Under the pieces are notes generated by a model. It was not told the origin of the DNA. It worked only from the letters and a program-made list of their open reading frames with translations, and ran no database searches. Both the position numbers and the translations under genes were made by a program. 64,000 nt of DNA, taken from the NCBI GenBank assembly GCA_902799345.1, contig CADBZW010000010.1, forward strand, positions 1-64,000, read 5' to 3'. This document shows positions 8,093 to 16,621 of this stretch, piece by piece. The first letter of the stretch is position 1. Each line of letters starts with the position of its first letter. This DNA is from an uncultured Bacteroidia bacterium. GTDB taxonomy: Bacteria; Bacteroidota; Bacteroidia; Bacteroidales; F082.

Positions 8093-8941
8093 TCAAATCA
8101 GCATTCTTGTCTTTTTCCGATATTCAGCATAGCCCGGCTTGTTTTGAAGCTGGCGCCGCTCCATCATCGGGATGCTGATGAACAGGAATAGTGCTGTCAT
8201 GGCTACGGGGGCGAGAACCAGCCAATCCAAGCCGTACACTGAAGCATACATCGTCCAAACGCCCCACCACATCGAGATTTCGCCGAGATAGTTGGGGTGA
8301 CGACCGTGTTTCCAAAAACCCACATTACAATATTGACCGGGGTGTTCTTCTCGGAAACGGTGGATCTGGGTGTCAGCAACTAACTGTAAAGTGGCGGCTG
8401 AAATACAAATTGCAAATCCGAGCCAAGTCAACATGTTGGCCGTTTCCGTCGACTCAAACAAGCCGAATCCAGGAAGCATGGCTGCATATACCAGAACAGT
8501 CGGCATCATGTTCAAGCCAAAGAAATTGATGATTTGGAAAACGAAGGGCGACTGTGTTTCGCGATAACGGGTATAGCGCCAATCTTCATGGTCAAGGCCT
8601 TTAAAGGTATAAGCCCAATTGCCCGTCAAACGAATGCCCCAATACCACACGGCAATCAGCAGCAGGACAACCGGTAAGGTGAAAGTCGACTTGTAAAAAG
8701 CCCAAACGGTGAATATCACGGGAGGTGCTACGCTCCAATAGGGGTCGTAAACCGACACGTTCTTGAAGACGAGCCCGAAGAACCACACAACAACAGTGGC
8801 CACCACATCGGCGACAAACAATGCCCAGAGCTCAGACATGTCGCCTTTTAGTCTAGTGAACACCAAGTAACCTACGAAAAACGCAATTAGATAAACGATG
8901 GCGATGATGGCAATGCTTGCCGTTTTAGTTTTAGTATGCAT
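8093..8941 (-). CDS. DUF1295 membrane protein, steroid 5-alpha-reductase/ICMT-like
   Basis: A 282-residue integral membrane protein with six or seven hydrophobic segments. The C-terminal part has the DUF1295 signature: TQIHRFR, then GFWKHGRHPNYLGEI, which binds the nucleotide or SAM cofactor in this superfamily, and a late Glu-Tyr-Arg motif (GYAEYRKKT). Members reduce or methylate lipid-like substrates; the substrate here is unknown. The gene starts 12 bases after the GH92 gene on the same strand and is probably in its transcript, although no functional link is obvious. Confidence 0.85.
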   Translation of the reverse strand: MHTKTKTASIAIIAIVYLIAFFVGYLVFTRLKGDMSELWALFVADVVATVVVWFFGLVFKNVSVYDPYWSVAPPVIFTVWAFYKSTFTLPVVLLLIAVWYWGIRLTGNWAYTFKGLDHEDWRYTRYRETQSPFVFQIINFFGLNMMPTVLVYAAMLPGFGLFESTETANMLTWLGFAICISAATLQLVADTQIHRFREEHPGQYCNVGFWKHGRHPNYLGEISMWWGVWTMYASVYGLDWLVLAPVAMTALFLFISIPMMERRQLQNKPGYAEYRKKTRMLI

Positions 8942-8953
8942 TTCTATTAGGTT

Positions 8954-11182
8954 TTATTTCATGATGAACTCCAACGTTCCACCCGCCATGATTTGCTGGT
9001 GCGTAAGCTTGTAATCTTTAATCGACTTTCCGTTCAACTTTACGCTCTTGACAAGGATGCGTTTCGCCGTCTTGTTGGGCGCACTGATTACAAAGTCCTT
9101 GCCACCATTGAGGTGCAAGGTGGCTTTTGTGAACAACGGCGTTCCGATGACATACTCTGCCGAGCCGGCATGGAAAGGATAGAATCCGAGACTTGAGAAG
9201 ATATACCAAGCCGACATCTGGCCACAGTCATCATTGCCAGCATAGCCGCATGGCGTGGCGCGATAGAACTCGCTGCGCACTTGCTCCACCAACTCTTGTG
9301 TACGTTCGGGTTTGCCTGCAAAGTTGTAAAGATAAACGGTATGGTGGCTCGGCTCGTTGCCATGGGCATATTGCCCAATGAAACCACTGGCGTTGCCGTT
9401 CACTTCACCACTGGTGGCGGTAAGGCTGAAGTTCTCGTCGAGTTTCTTCAGGAAGGCTTTCGTTCCGCCGAAGAGGTCGATGAGCCCTTGCGGGTCTTGC
9501 GGCACGAACCACATATATTGCCAGGCGTTGCCTTCCACGAAGCAAGGTTGTTCGTACGACAACGGATCGAAGCCTTCCATCCAGTTGCCTTTTTCATCTT
9601 TGGGACGGAAGAAACCCGTCGCAGGGTCGAAGAGGTTCTTGTAGAACATGCTACGACGATAGAAACGCTCGTAGTCTTCTGTCTTGCCCAATTTCTTGGC
9701 CACCAATGCCACGCAAGCATCGTCGAAAGCCTGCTCCATAGTGATGCTGACACTCTCGTCCTGCAAAGTTTGAGGCATGTAACCATATTTTTCCCAAACC
9801 TCAAAGGGTGAGTTGAAGTGGCTTCGAGTGCTGCTCTTGACGATGGCACGATACGTCTCCTCAACATCGATTCCGGGAATCTCAGCGAGGATGGCGTCGG
9901 CGAGCACGGGGATGGCGTGGTTGCCAATCATGCAGTAGTTGTCTTGTCCCCACAGGTCCCAAATGGGCAGGTAACCGTAGGTCTGACAGTGCGCCACCAT
10001 GTCGCGGACAAACTGCGCAGCGATGTCGGGGGCGATGAGTGTATAAAGTGGATGGGCGGCACGGAAGGTGTCCCACAGGCTGAAGGTGCTGTGATAAGTC
10101 TGTCCCGGAGGCATCTGCTTGATTTCAAAATTGGTATTCATATAACGACCATCCACGTCGCTCATCGTATTGGGTTGCATCAACACATGATAGAGTCCCG
10201 TGTAGAAGATGGTCTTCTGCTCGTCGGTGCCTTCGATGTCGATGCGGCTGAGCTCACGCTGCCAGGTGTCGTGGGCGGCTTTGACATAACCGTCAAAATC
10301 CCAGCTCTTGGCCTCGGCGTACATGTTGGTTCTTGCGCCCAGGTTGTCGACGGGCGAGATGGCAACTTTGACCATCAATTCGCGGCTGTCTTTGGGGTCG
10401 AAGCTCAACGCGGCACGCAGCGTGCGGCCGTTGACGACATCGCTGTTACCTACGTTGAGGTTGCCGTTCATCAGGATATGGCTGACGATAGGCTTGGAGA
10501 ACTCGGCGCGGAAGTACACCTTACGCATCTTGGCCCAGCCCGTGATGACACGATAGCCTTCGATGGTGTGGTCGTCGACGAGGCGGATTTGCGCCTGAAT
10601 CACGTCGTAGCTGCGACGCTTTGAGTAGTAGGCCTCACCACGGAAGGTGCCACGGTCGAGGTCGAGGACTACAGTCTGGGGTTGCCCTTCGGGGAAGGTA
10701 TAGCGATGGATGCCCGTGCGCGTGGTGGCCGACAGCTCCACATTGACATTGCTCTCCTGCAACAACACCTGATAATATCCTGGTCGAGCGGACTCTTTGT
10801 CGTGGCTATAGTGCTGACCGAAGTCGGCGGCGGCCAGCTGTTCGGGTGTCACGGCTCGGTTCAAGGGCATGAGGCTCACGTCGATGAGGTCGGTGCAACC
10901 CGTGCCGCTGAGGTGGGTATGGGTGAAACCATAGATGATGTCTTTGTTATAGTCGTAGCCTGAGCAAGGGTCCCAAGTGACCATCAGTTCCGTCTCGGGA
11001 CTCAGCTGCACCATGCCTTGTGGCATCGTGGCGCCAGGGAAGGTGCTACCGCTGAGGGTGCCCGTCTCGTCGGTCTGCGTGCCGATGAAGGGATTCACAT
11101 ATTGGGTGTAGTCGTTGGCGCTTTGTGCGCTGAGGAAGAAATGTAGTAGCAGTAAGGCTGCAAAAAGAAGTGTACGTTTCAT
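8954..11182 (-). CDS. GH92 family glycoside hydrolase (alpha-mannosidase)
   Basis: A 742-residue secreted enzyme; the signal peptide MKRTLLFAALLLLHFFLSAQ precedes the mature N-terminus NDYTQYVNPFIGT. GH92 hallmarks follow: the GSTFPGATMPQGMVQLSP segment, TFSLWDTFRAAHPLY, and EVWEKYGYMP. The GNDDCGQMSAWYI segment near the C-terminus carries the catalytic acid region. GH92 enzymes are calcium-dependent exo-mannosidases that act on N-glycans and yeast mannans. The start at 11182 is chosen because the signal peptide begins there and a TACTTTTG promoter lies 21 bases upstream. It heads an operon with the DUF1295 gene. Confidence 0.92.
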   Translation of the reverse strand: MKRTLLFAALLLLHFFLSAQSANDYTQYVNPFIGTQTDETGTLSGSTFPGATMPQGMVQLSPETELMVTWDPCSGYDYNKDIIYGFTHTHLSGTGCTDLIDVSLMPLNRAVTPEQLAAADFGQHYSHDKESARPGYYQVLLQESNVNVELSATTRTGIHRYTFPEGQPQTVVLDLDRGTFRGEAYYSKRRSYDVIQAQIRLVDDHTIEGYRVITGWAKMRKVYFRAEFSKPIVSHILMNGNLNVGNSDVVNGRTLRAALSFDPKDSRELMVKVAISPVDNLGARTNMYAEAKSWDFDGYVKAAHDTWQRELSRIDIEGTDEQKTIFYTGLYHVLMQPNTMSDVDGRYMNTNFEIKQMPPGQTYHSTFSLWDTFRAAHPLYTLIAPDIAAQFVRDMVAHCQTYGYLPIWDLWGQDNYCMIGNHAIPVLADAILAEIPGIDVEETYRAIVKSSTRSHFNSPFEVWEKYGYMPQTLQDESVSITMEQAFDDACVALVAKKLGKTEDYERFYRRSMFYKNLFDPATGFFRPKDEKGNWMEGFDPLSYEQPCFVEGNAWQYMWFVPQDPQGLIDLFGGTKAFLKKLDENFSLTATSGEVNGNASGFIGQYAHGNEPSHHTVYLYNFAGKPERTQELVEQVRSEFYRATPCGYAGNDDCGQMSAWYIFSSLGFYPFHAGSAEYVIGTPLFTKATLHLNGGKDFVISAPNKTAKRILVKSVKLNGKSIKDYKLTHQQIMAGGTLEFIMK

Positions 11183-11202
11183 TTTCTGTTGATTTTCAAG
11201 GG

Positions 11203-11210
11203 CAAAAGTA
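11203..11210 (-). promoter_or_regulatory. -7 promoter element of the GH92 gene
   Basis: Minus-strand TACTTTTG, 21 bases before the start at 11182. It excludes the longer upstream reading frame. Confidence 0.55.
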
Positions 11211-11262
11211 GTATTTCTCTTTGCAAAAATAGTCACTTTTTTATCCCAAACAAAACATTTCC

Positions 11263-11270
11263 TATCTTTG
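11263..11270 (+). promoter_or_regulatory. -7 promoter element of the acyl-CoA synthetase gene
   Basis: TATCTTTG, 28 bases before the ATG at 11298. Confidence 0.6.
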
Positions 11271-11297
11271 CACATTTAAAACTTCAATTTTTATACT

Positions 11298-12959
11298 ATG
11301 ACTACAACGAAACCTATAGCACCCACTAAGCATTTCTTTGAATACTTCAATGAGAACCTCCCAAAGAACTGGGATGAACCCGCGCTGACCGACTACGACG
11401 ACGTCACAAGTTATACCTATGGCGAGATGGGCACCAAGATGATGCAGGTGCAGGCCATGCTCGAAGTGGCAGGGCTGAAGGCTGGCGACAAGATTGCCAT
11501 CTGCTCGAAGAACTGCGCCAACTGGGCCATCGCCTTCCTGGCCATCGCAGCCAACCGTGGCGTGGTGGTATCCATCATGGATGCCTTTGTCGAAAGCGAC
11601 ATCGAGAACCTGGTCACCCACTCCGACGCCAAGGCCATCTTCGTCGGTCCCGCCGTGTGGAAACGCCTCCACCCCGAGAAGATGCCCAACATCCAAATCG
11701 CCATCGGGACGGAGCAGTTCCGTGTTCTATATACCAAAGACGAGCAACTGAACACGGTGAAAGAAGACGCTGAAAAGCTGTTCAACAAGAGATACCCCAA
11801 TGGCTTCACCAAGGCCGATGTCAATCTGCCCACCGACAACCTCGACGAGCTGATGATCATCAACTACACGTCGGGCACCACCAGCGCGCCCAAAGGCGTC
11901 ATGCTCTCCTATCGCGCCATCTCCGCCAACGTGCAATACAGCCAAGAGACCATCCCCAACCATGCCGGCTGGACCGAGGTGTGCATGCTGCCCCTCTCCC
12001 ACATGTTCGGCATGACCATTGAGTTCCTCTACCAGATTGCGGGCGGCTGCCATGTGTATTTCCTGAGCAAGACCCCTTCACCTACCATCCTGCTGAAGGC
12101 TTACAAAGAGACCAAACCCTATATGATCCTCACCGTACCGCTGGTGCTCGAGAAAATCTTCAAGGCGAAGATTTTCCCCGCCCTGAACAAACCCATGGTG
12201 AAGTTCCTGTGGCACACACCTCTGCTCTGCAAAATCGTGGAGAAGACCATCTACAAGCAACTGATGGAAGCCTTTGGCGGCAACCTCATCTGGCTCATCA
12301 CGGGTGGCGCCGCCATCAACGCGGAGGTGGAGAAGGTATTCCGCCGCATCAAGTTCCCCTTCGTGGTGGGCTATGGCATGACCGAAGCCGGACCCCTCAT
12401 CTGCTACGAGCATTGGTACAATGAAGTGATAGGCTGCTGCGGCTCTTGCGTCACCCGCAACGAACTGAAAATTGACTCGCCCGACCCGGAGAACGTGGTT
12501 GGCGAAATCCTATTCCGTGGCGAGCATGTGATGATGGGCTATTACAAGAATGAAGAGGCCACCCGCGCCGCCATCGACGAAGAAGGCTGGCTGCATACCG
12601 GCGACCTCGGCACGATGAACAAGAAAGGCTTGCTGTTCATCAAGGGTCGTTCCAAGGCCATGATTCTGAGCTCCAACGGCCAGAACATCTATCCCGAAGA
12701 GATTGAAGACAAGGTGAACAACCTGCCGGGAGTTGTCGAGTCGCTCGTGGTAGGCCGTCAAGGGAAAATTGTTGCCCTCGTCTATCCCGACGAGAAATAC
12801 GACCTGCAAGACAAGAGCATGGAAGAGCTGATGAACGAAAACTTGGCTACGTTGAATGCCATGTTGCCTACATACTCAAAGGTGTCTTCCATCGTCCTCG
12901 TTGACAAGGAGTTTGAGAAGACACCCAAGCGTAGTATCAGGAGGTTCCTGTACTCGTAA
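11298..12959 (+). CDS. AMP-forming acyl-CoA synthetase (long-chain fatty acid--CoA ligase type)
   Basis: A 553-residue ANL-superfamily adenylating enzyme. The P-loop motif A3 is INYTSGTTSAPKGVM. The A5 motif is GYGMTEAGP, the A7/A8 region GWLHTGDLG with FIKGRSKAMI, and the C-terminal catalytic Lys lies in the KTPKRSIRR segment. The reaction is fatty acid + ATP + CoA to acyl-CoA + AMP + PPi. A FadD-like role is likely, but chain length cannot be judged. It is a single gene with its own promoter, convergent with the T9SS cargo gene three bases downstream. Confidence 0.9.
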   Translation: MTTTKPIAPTKHFFEYFNENLPKNWDEPALTDYDDVTSYTYGEMGTKMMQVQAMLEVAGLKAGDKIAICSKNCANWAIAFLAIAANRGVVVSIMDAFVESDIENLVTHSDAKAIFVGPAVWKRLHPEKMPNIQIAIGTEQFRVLYTKDEQLNTVKEDAEKLFNKRYPNGFTKADVNLPTDNLDELMIINYTSGTTSAPKGVMLSYRAISANVQYSQETIPNHAGWTEVCMLPLSHMFGMTIEFLYQIAGGCHVYFLSKTPSPTILLKAYKETKPYMILTVPLVLEKIFKAKIFPALNKPMVKFLWHTPLLCKIVEKTIYKQLMEAFGGNLIWLITGGAAINAEVEKVFRRIKFPFVVGYGMTEAGPLICYEHWYNEVIGCCGSCVTRNELKIDSPDPENVVGEILFRGEHVMMGYYKNEEATRAAIDEEGWLHTGDLGTMNKKGLLFIKGRSKAMILSSNGQNIYPEEIEDKVNNLPGVVESLVVGRQGKIVALVYPDEKYDLQDKSMEELMNENLATLNAMLPTYSKVSSIVLVDKEFEKTPKRSIRRFLYS

Positions 12960-12962
12960 AGC

Positions 12963-14468
12963 TTATTCTTTCACTAGTTTAATGGTCGTCATGCCACTCT
13001 CACTGGCGATGCGAACCACATAAACGCCCTTGGCAAAAGTGCCGAGGTCGAGTTCGGCATGGCCTTCATGCAAGGCAGCGGACTTCATTTGACGGCCAAA
13101 CAAGTCGAAGACAACGACTTCACCATCGGCGGCATTGGTTTCCACCTTAACGCTACCGGTGGTGGGATTGGGACTCACAGAAGCCGTCACAGAAGATGAC
13201 TCCATAAGGCCAACTGAGCTTGAGTCACCCACTTCCACGTCATCGACATAGATGCCTTCTCCGTTGTTACCCACGCCCATAAAGGCGATTTGATAGGTGG
13301 CTGACGGATCGGGGAGTTCCATCACGACTTGCTCCCATTGGTTGGTGGCGTTGGGGTAACGCTCAAGCTCTTGCCAGCTTTCGGTCTCCGTGGTGCGATA
13401 CCAAACCGACAGCTCGTCCACGCCATTCGCGTTTTGAAGCTGCTTGTGCTTAAAGGCAAGCGTGGGATGAGTGACAGCGGTGATATCCAATGGCGCGGAG
13501 ATGAGAAGGGCATCGCCGCCCAGCCAGATGAAGAAGGCGGTGTTGTTGAGGATGAGATAGCCAGGGTCAATCACCCATCCATCTGTGCCCGAGCCAATCT
13601 CAGTTTGCCAGCATAAGAAATCCTCAGAGGCTTCGAAGTCGTCGAAATAAGGCGTTTCATCTGTCACGGTAATCACATCGCAAAGCGTAGTGAAACTAAT
13701 CGGGATAGCCCAGTCCGATACATTACCCTCTCCGCAATTGGCCCTGACGCGATAGGTGTATTGCGTTTGAGGCCTCAAGCCCTCCATCAAAAAAAGTTGG
13801 GTAGTAACATCGAATTCATTGCCTTCAAATTCAACCGTCCAGCTCTCCTTGTTGCCCGTAGTAGACCAGCCGAGGAGCGCCGAAGTGGCAGTGATGTCGG
13901 AAGCCTGAAGACTGACGGGACGTGAACAACTTGAATTGGAGGCAATTTCGATATTGTCGACAAAAATATACATGCCACCAAGGCCTCGTCCCAAGAACGA
14001 TACCTGATAAGTGGCACTCAGGTTCTCCAATTCAAAGGTGTCCTCAAAGAAGTTTTGGTAATCGCTCAAGCTATAAGTAGCCAAAACGTGCCATTCGTCG
14101 CTTTCAGAAGAACGGTAGCAGACCTCAAGCTCATCATTCTGATAGATTCCCATCATGGCATAGGTGAAACTGAAGGTCGCGGCTTCAATCGCCGACAAGT
14201 CGAGGACGGGTGAAATGAGGCGGCCTTCATCACCATTGTTATGGTAAGAAAACGAAACCACGGTGGAATTGGTACCCTGGAGTATTTCCCAACTGCCGCC
14301 GCCCGAGATATCAATATCCCAACATTCAAAGCCATCGCCTTCAAAACCCTCAATGTAAGGACTGCCGTCAGTGACCGTAACGGTACATTGCGCAAAAGAG
14401 GAAACGGCAAAGAATAGTGCCACCAAAGTAGCAAATAGTGCTTTTGAGAAGTAGTGTTTGTTTTTCAT
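12963..14468 (-). CDS. Secreted protein with choice-of-anchor/MAM-like domains and T9SS sorting domain
   Basis: About 501 residues. After the signal peptide (ends near SSFAQC) come two related beta-sandwich domains that each begin with a TVTDGSPY/TVTDETPY-type segment, separated by a fibronectin type III-like domain (about 185-265). The C-terminal 75 residues match the type IX secretion type A sorting domain: VSPNPTTG, VFDLFGRQM, GVYVVRI, TIKLVK. The cargo is therefore exported through the Por system and probably attached to the surface or released. The start at 14468 fits the TATCTTTG promoter 37 bases upstream. Confidence 0.85.
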   Translation of the reverse strand: MKNKHYFSKALFATLVALFFAVSSFAQCTVTVTDGSPYIEGFEGDGFECWDIDISGGGSWEILQGTNSTVVSFSYHNNGDEGRLISPVLDLSAIEAATFSFTYAMMGIYQNDELEVCYRSSESDEWHVLATYSLSDYQNFFEDTFELENLSATYQVSFLGRGLGGMYIFVDNIEIASNSSCSRPVSLQASDITATSALLGWSTTGNKESWTVEFEGNEFDVTTQLFLMEGLRPQTQYTYRVRANCGEGNVSDWAIPISFTTLCDVITVTDETPYFDDFEASEDFLCWQTEIGSGTDGWVIDPGYLILNNTAFFIWLGGDALLISAPLDITAVTHPTLAFKHKQLQNANGVDELSVWYRTTETESWQELERYPNATNQWEQVVMELPDPSATYQIAFMGVGNNGEGIYVDDVEVGDSSSVGLMESSSVTASVSPNPTTGSVKVETNAADGEVVVFDLFGRQMKSAALHEGHAELDLGTFAKGVYVVRIASESGMTTIKLVKE

Positions 14469-14504
14469 AGCGTTTTTATTTTTGATATTGAATGATTTAC
14501 GAGG

Positions 14505-14512
14505 CAAAGATA
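14505..14512 (-). promoter_or_regulatory. -7 promoter element of the T9SS cargo gene
   Basis: Minus-strand TATCTTTG, 37 bases before the start at 14468. Confidence 0.6.
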
Positions 14513-14554
14513 TGTATTTATGTTGAATCGTTGAAAGTTTAATTGTTGAATTGA

Positions 14555-14622
14555 GCTATTAGCTTTCAGCTATCAGCATTGTAATGACCAAGCTGATAGC
14601 TGACGGCTGATAGCTGATAGCT
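14555..14622. repeat. AGCTATCAGC-type interspersed palindromic repeat
   Basis: The left half reads TTAGCTTTCAGCTATCAGC and the right half is built of GCTGATAGCTGACGGCTGA units, which can fold back on it. The same vocabulary recurs at 56838-56911. It lies between the T9SS gene promoter and the end of the EFR1 gene. Confidence 0.6.
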
Positions 14623-14624
14623 TA

Positions 14625-15431
14625 TTATCTTCTCCCAAAATAATATTGCCCCTTTCCCACCGTGGCCTTGCCGTATTGGATGGCATTGACCGGGCAATGG
14701 TGATAGCAGCCCATGCACATCGTGCAGTGGCCGTGCCATTTCGGGCGACCTTCTTCGAGGGTGATATTCTTTAAAGGACAGGCCTCAACGCATTTGCCGC
14801 AATGGATGCATGCCTCGGTCGACAGGTATTTCGAGTCGTCGGTGGCGGAGCGGTTGAAACCGGGATTCACCAAGTAGGTCTTGAGCCATGCCAAGCCACC
14901 CACGACCATCTCGGAAAAACTCTCCTTGTTGATGAGCCGCGGAATGTTTCGCATCAAGAGACTGTCTGCTTTATCAATCTTCAGTTTGGCATTTTCCGGG
15001 GTGTCGAGTTTGAAGCCCGCCATACCGATGTAGGTCTCGGGCATTTGCACGCTGAAACAGGCTGACAACGACAAACCTTTTGCTTCTAAAGCATTGCGAA
15101 AAACCTTCTCCGTGAGGCCGCAATTGTCACCGCAGGTGCAGGCGAAATAAACGTAAGGCAAGGTCCCTGAGCCCTCGGTTCCTGAGCTTGTCGAAGGAGT
15201 CGAAGGGCCGACCTTTATGTTTAGCTTTTTCACGAAGTCCAGCACCAGTTTCGGCGGTGCCCAAGAATAGATGGGAAACACGAAGCCAAGCCTTTCGCCT
15301 TCGGCCAAAGTGTAGTCATATCGGCCTTCGCGAGCCGCCTCGGGGATAAAAGTCAAATTGTCGTTGAGGCCTGCGGCGATAGTTTCCGCCACATATTTGC
15401 TGTTGCCACAGCCTGAGAAATAAAAGATCAT
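14625..15431 (-). CDS. EFR1 family ferredoxin (flavodoxin-like domain plus two 4Fe-4S clusters)
   Basis: A 268-residue protein. The N-terminus MIFYFSGCGNSKYVAE is the FMN phosphate loop of a flavodoxin-like domain. The C-terminal region has two 4Fe-4S motifs, CIHCGKCVEACP and CTMCMGCYHHCP. This is the EFR1 architecture, an electron carrier common in anaerobes. About 18 Ser/Thr/Gly-rich residues (PSTPSTSSGTEGSGT) interrupt the flavodoxin domain before LPYVYFAC and are encoded by an interspersed repeat at 15161-15210. The redox partner is unknown. Confidence 0.85.
   Translation of the reverse strand: MIFYFSGCGNSKYVAETIAAGLNDNLTFIPEAAREGRYDYTLAEGERLGFVFPIYSWAPPKLVLDFVKKLNIKVGPSTPSTSSGTEGSGTLPYVYFACTCGDNCGLTEKVFRNALEAKGLSLSACFSVQMPETYIGMAGFKLDTPENAKLKIDKADSLLMRNIPRLINKESFSEMVVGGLAWLKTYLVNPGFNRSATDDSKYLSTEACIHCGKCVEACPLKNITLEEGRPKWHGHCTMCMGCYHHCPVNAIQYGKATVGKGQYYFGRR
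15161..15210. repeat. CTTCGACAAGCTCAGG-type interspersed repeat inside the EFR1 gene
   Basis: The stretch contains CCTGAGCTTGTCGAAGG, a sequence I recognise as a widespread Bacteroidota interspersed repeat, with a partial second CCTGAGCC unit before it. It is in frame and encodes the low-complexity Ser/Thr/Gly insert of the ferredoxin. Confidence 0.6.
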
Positions 15432-15812
15432 AATGCTTAGTTTTTATTAGAACATACAAGCCCAGCCAAACTTTCTGGAGATTTCTCGTAACAAATTCAA
15501 GTCACCCACTGGGATAATAATTGACACAGTCTCTTTTTGTTTATTACGTAAGGGCATAAAAACAAAAAATACAAAAATTAAAAATGCTTTTCTTTGATTT
15601 TGTGGGAGTTAGACAAAAACGCCGAAAATTGAAAAGTACAATCTGCTTTAATTTTGCTTTAATGGAAGCCGGGAAACGGGGCCTGTTTCGTGGCCGAAAG
15701 TTTAATTGGAGCCGCTGTGGGTTTAATTTTCTGACCTAAAAACGACAAAATTCCTTGATTTTATAGGCTTTTATACCATTTTGCCGACCCCAGCAAAATG
15801 ATACCCCACACA

Positions 15813-15856
15813 CGCCTTTTGAAGGGCCTTTGAACACCCTTTGAAAGGCGTTTTTT
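15813..15856 (+). terminator. Terminator-like hairpin with T-run
   Basis: CGCCTTT at 15813-15819 pairs with AAAGGCG at 15844-15850, followed by six T. No plus-strand gene leads into it in the window, so it may be a relic or serve an undetected transcript. Confidence 0.4.
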
Positions 15857-15901
15857 CATGCCAGCTCCACGGGTACTTTTTGCCTCAAAAACGGCTTTGG
15901 A

Positions 15902-15933
15902 GTGACAAATGGGGTGACAAATGGGGTGACAAA
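15902..15933. repeat. Tandem 12-bp repeat GTGACAAATGGG
   Basis: Two full units (15902-15913, 15914-15925) and eight bases of a third. It lies about 70 bases outside the proposed left prophage end. Confidence 0.7.
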
Positions 15934-16129
15934 ACTCGAAAAAAAACGGCTCGACTTCACCCACATAATACAGCAAAACAACGCGAGTTGACCCCTATAT
16001 TAATGTATTTTCGCAAGTCGTGAATTGTGTCTAAATTATTGTAATTTAGTATTTTAATATGGATTTTTGACCCAAAAACCGCCTAAAAACACCGTCCTCC
16101 CCTGACAAAGGTCAGTTTCGATGGCCAAT

Positions 16130-16528
16130 TTAACCCGCTGCGGATGCGATTTCGGCACCATCGCTCCCCCCCGCAAGCAATGTATCAACCTTTTCTTCCA
16201 GAAGGTCGATAATCTTCTGCTGGTCGGCCACTTTTTCGCGCAACAGGCGGACAACTTCGTCGCGATCCGGCGGAGCGGTGCCGCTCATCACGGTGGTGTC
16301 GGCTTTGTGCATAGATCCTTCGCCAGTAATGAGCCAATATAAATCGTAAACTTCAGAATATTCTGATTTTGCAAACTTATAAAAGAAGTCATAAGAAGGA
16401 TTTGACTTTGAATTTATGATGTCATGTATAGTTTGCGACCTATCATATCCAAGATTTTGAGAAAATTTGTTTATCGTAACTTTCTCATTTTCAATGATTA
16501 TTTTTACTCTATCAGAAATTTTTGTCAT
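16130..16528 (-). CDS. Prophage repressor (XRE-type HTH, c repressor analogue)
   Basis: A 132-residue protein. The N-terminal helix-turn-helix spans about residues 10-60, followed by a Bacteroidota phage-repressor pattern (YWLITGEGSM). A C-terminal coiled coil with VADQQKIIDLLEEKVDTLL could mediate oligomerisation. The position at the left end, divergent from the early operon, matches Mu repressor c. The start at 16528 is chosen because it follows the promoter at 16604 and begins the HTH domain. A palindrome identical to the one in the early promoter lies inside the gene, which suggests autoregulation or a second operator. Confidence 0.8.
   Translation of the reverse strand: MTKISDRVKIIIENEKVTINKFSQNLGYDRSQTIHDIINSKSNPSYDFFYKFAKSEYSEVYDLYWLITGEGSMHKADTTVMSGTAPPDRDEVVRLLREKVADQQKIIDLLEEKVDTLLAGGSDGAEIASAAG
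16354..16365. promoter_or_regulatory. Candidate operator CAGAATATTCTG inside the repressor gene
   Basis: A perfect 12-bp palindrome identical to the one at 16555-16566, 201 bases apart. Two identical copies in this switch region are unlikely by chance. Confidence 0.5.
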
Positions 16529-16554
16529 TTTTGTCAGATTTTTCTTGTGTGTAT

Positions 16555-16566
16555 CAGAATATTCTG
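16555..16566. promoter_or_regulatory. Candidate operator CAGAATATTCTG abutting the early promoter
   Basis: A perfect palindrome ending exactly where the plus-strand -7 element TACATTTG begins (16567). A repressor bound here would block the early promoter and sit in the leader of the repressor transcript. Confidence 0.6.
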
Positions 16567-16574
16567 TACATTTG
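16567..16574 (+). promoter_or_regulatory. -7 element of the prophage early promoter
   Basis: TACATTTG fits TAnnTTTG and lies 48 bases before the first early gene at 16622. Confidence 0.6.
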
Positions 16575-16603
16575 CGGCGTGATTCAATCATTGAAGCACG
16601 CGA

Positions 16604-16611
16604 CAAAAATA
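16604..16611 (-). promoter_or_regulatory. -7 element of the repressor promoter
   Basis: Minus-strand TATTTTTG. Its transcript would run toward the repressor start at 16528 and overlap the early transcript by about 20 bases, a face-to-face arrangement. Confidence 0.5.
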
Positions 16612-16621
16612 GCAAAAAGAA

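Larger units (their letters stand above)
15432..15995. other. Gene-free host stretch left of the prophage
   Basis: No open frame here has a recognisable protein. It holds AT-rich DNA, a terminator-like hairpin at 15813-15856 and a 12-bp tandem repeat at 15902-15933. It probably belongs to the host side of the insertion, between the EFR1 gene and the original continuation downstream of higA. Confidence 0.5.

Noticed and set aside
15761-15976. Minus-strand frame with CHPICHPICH, considered as an integrase remnant
   Set aside because: The repeat in the peptide only reflects the 12-bp DNA tandem repeat at 15902; nothing else matches a recombinase, and the phage integrates by its transposase.
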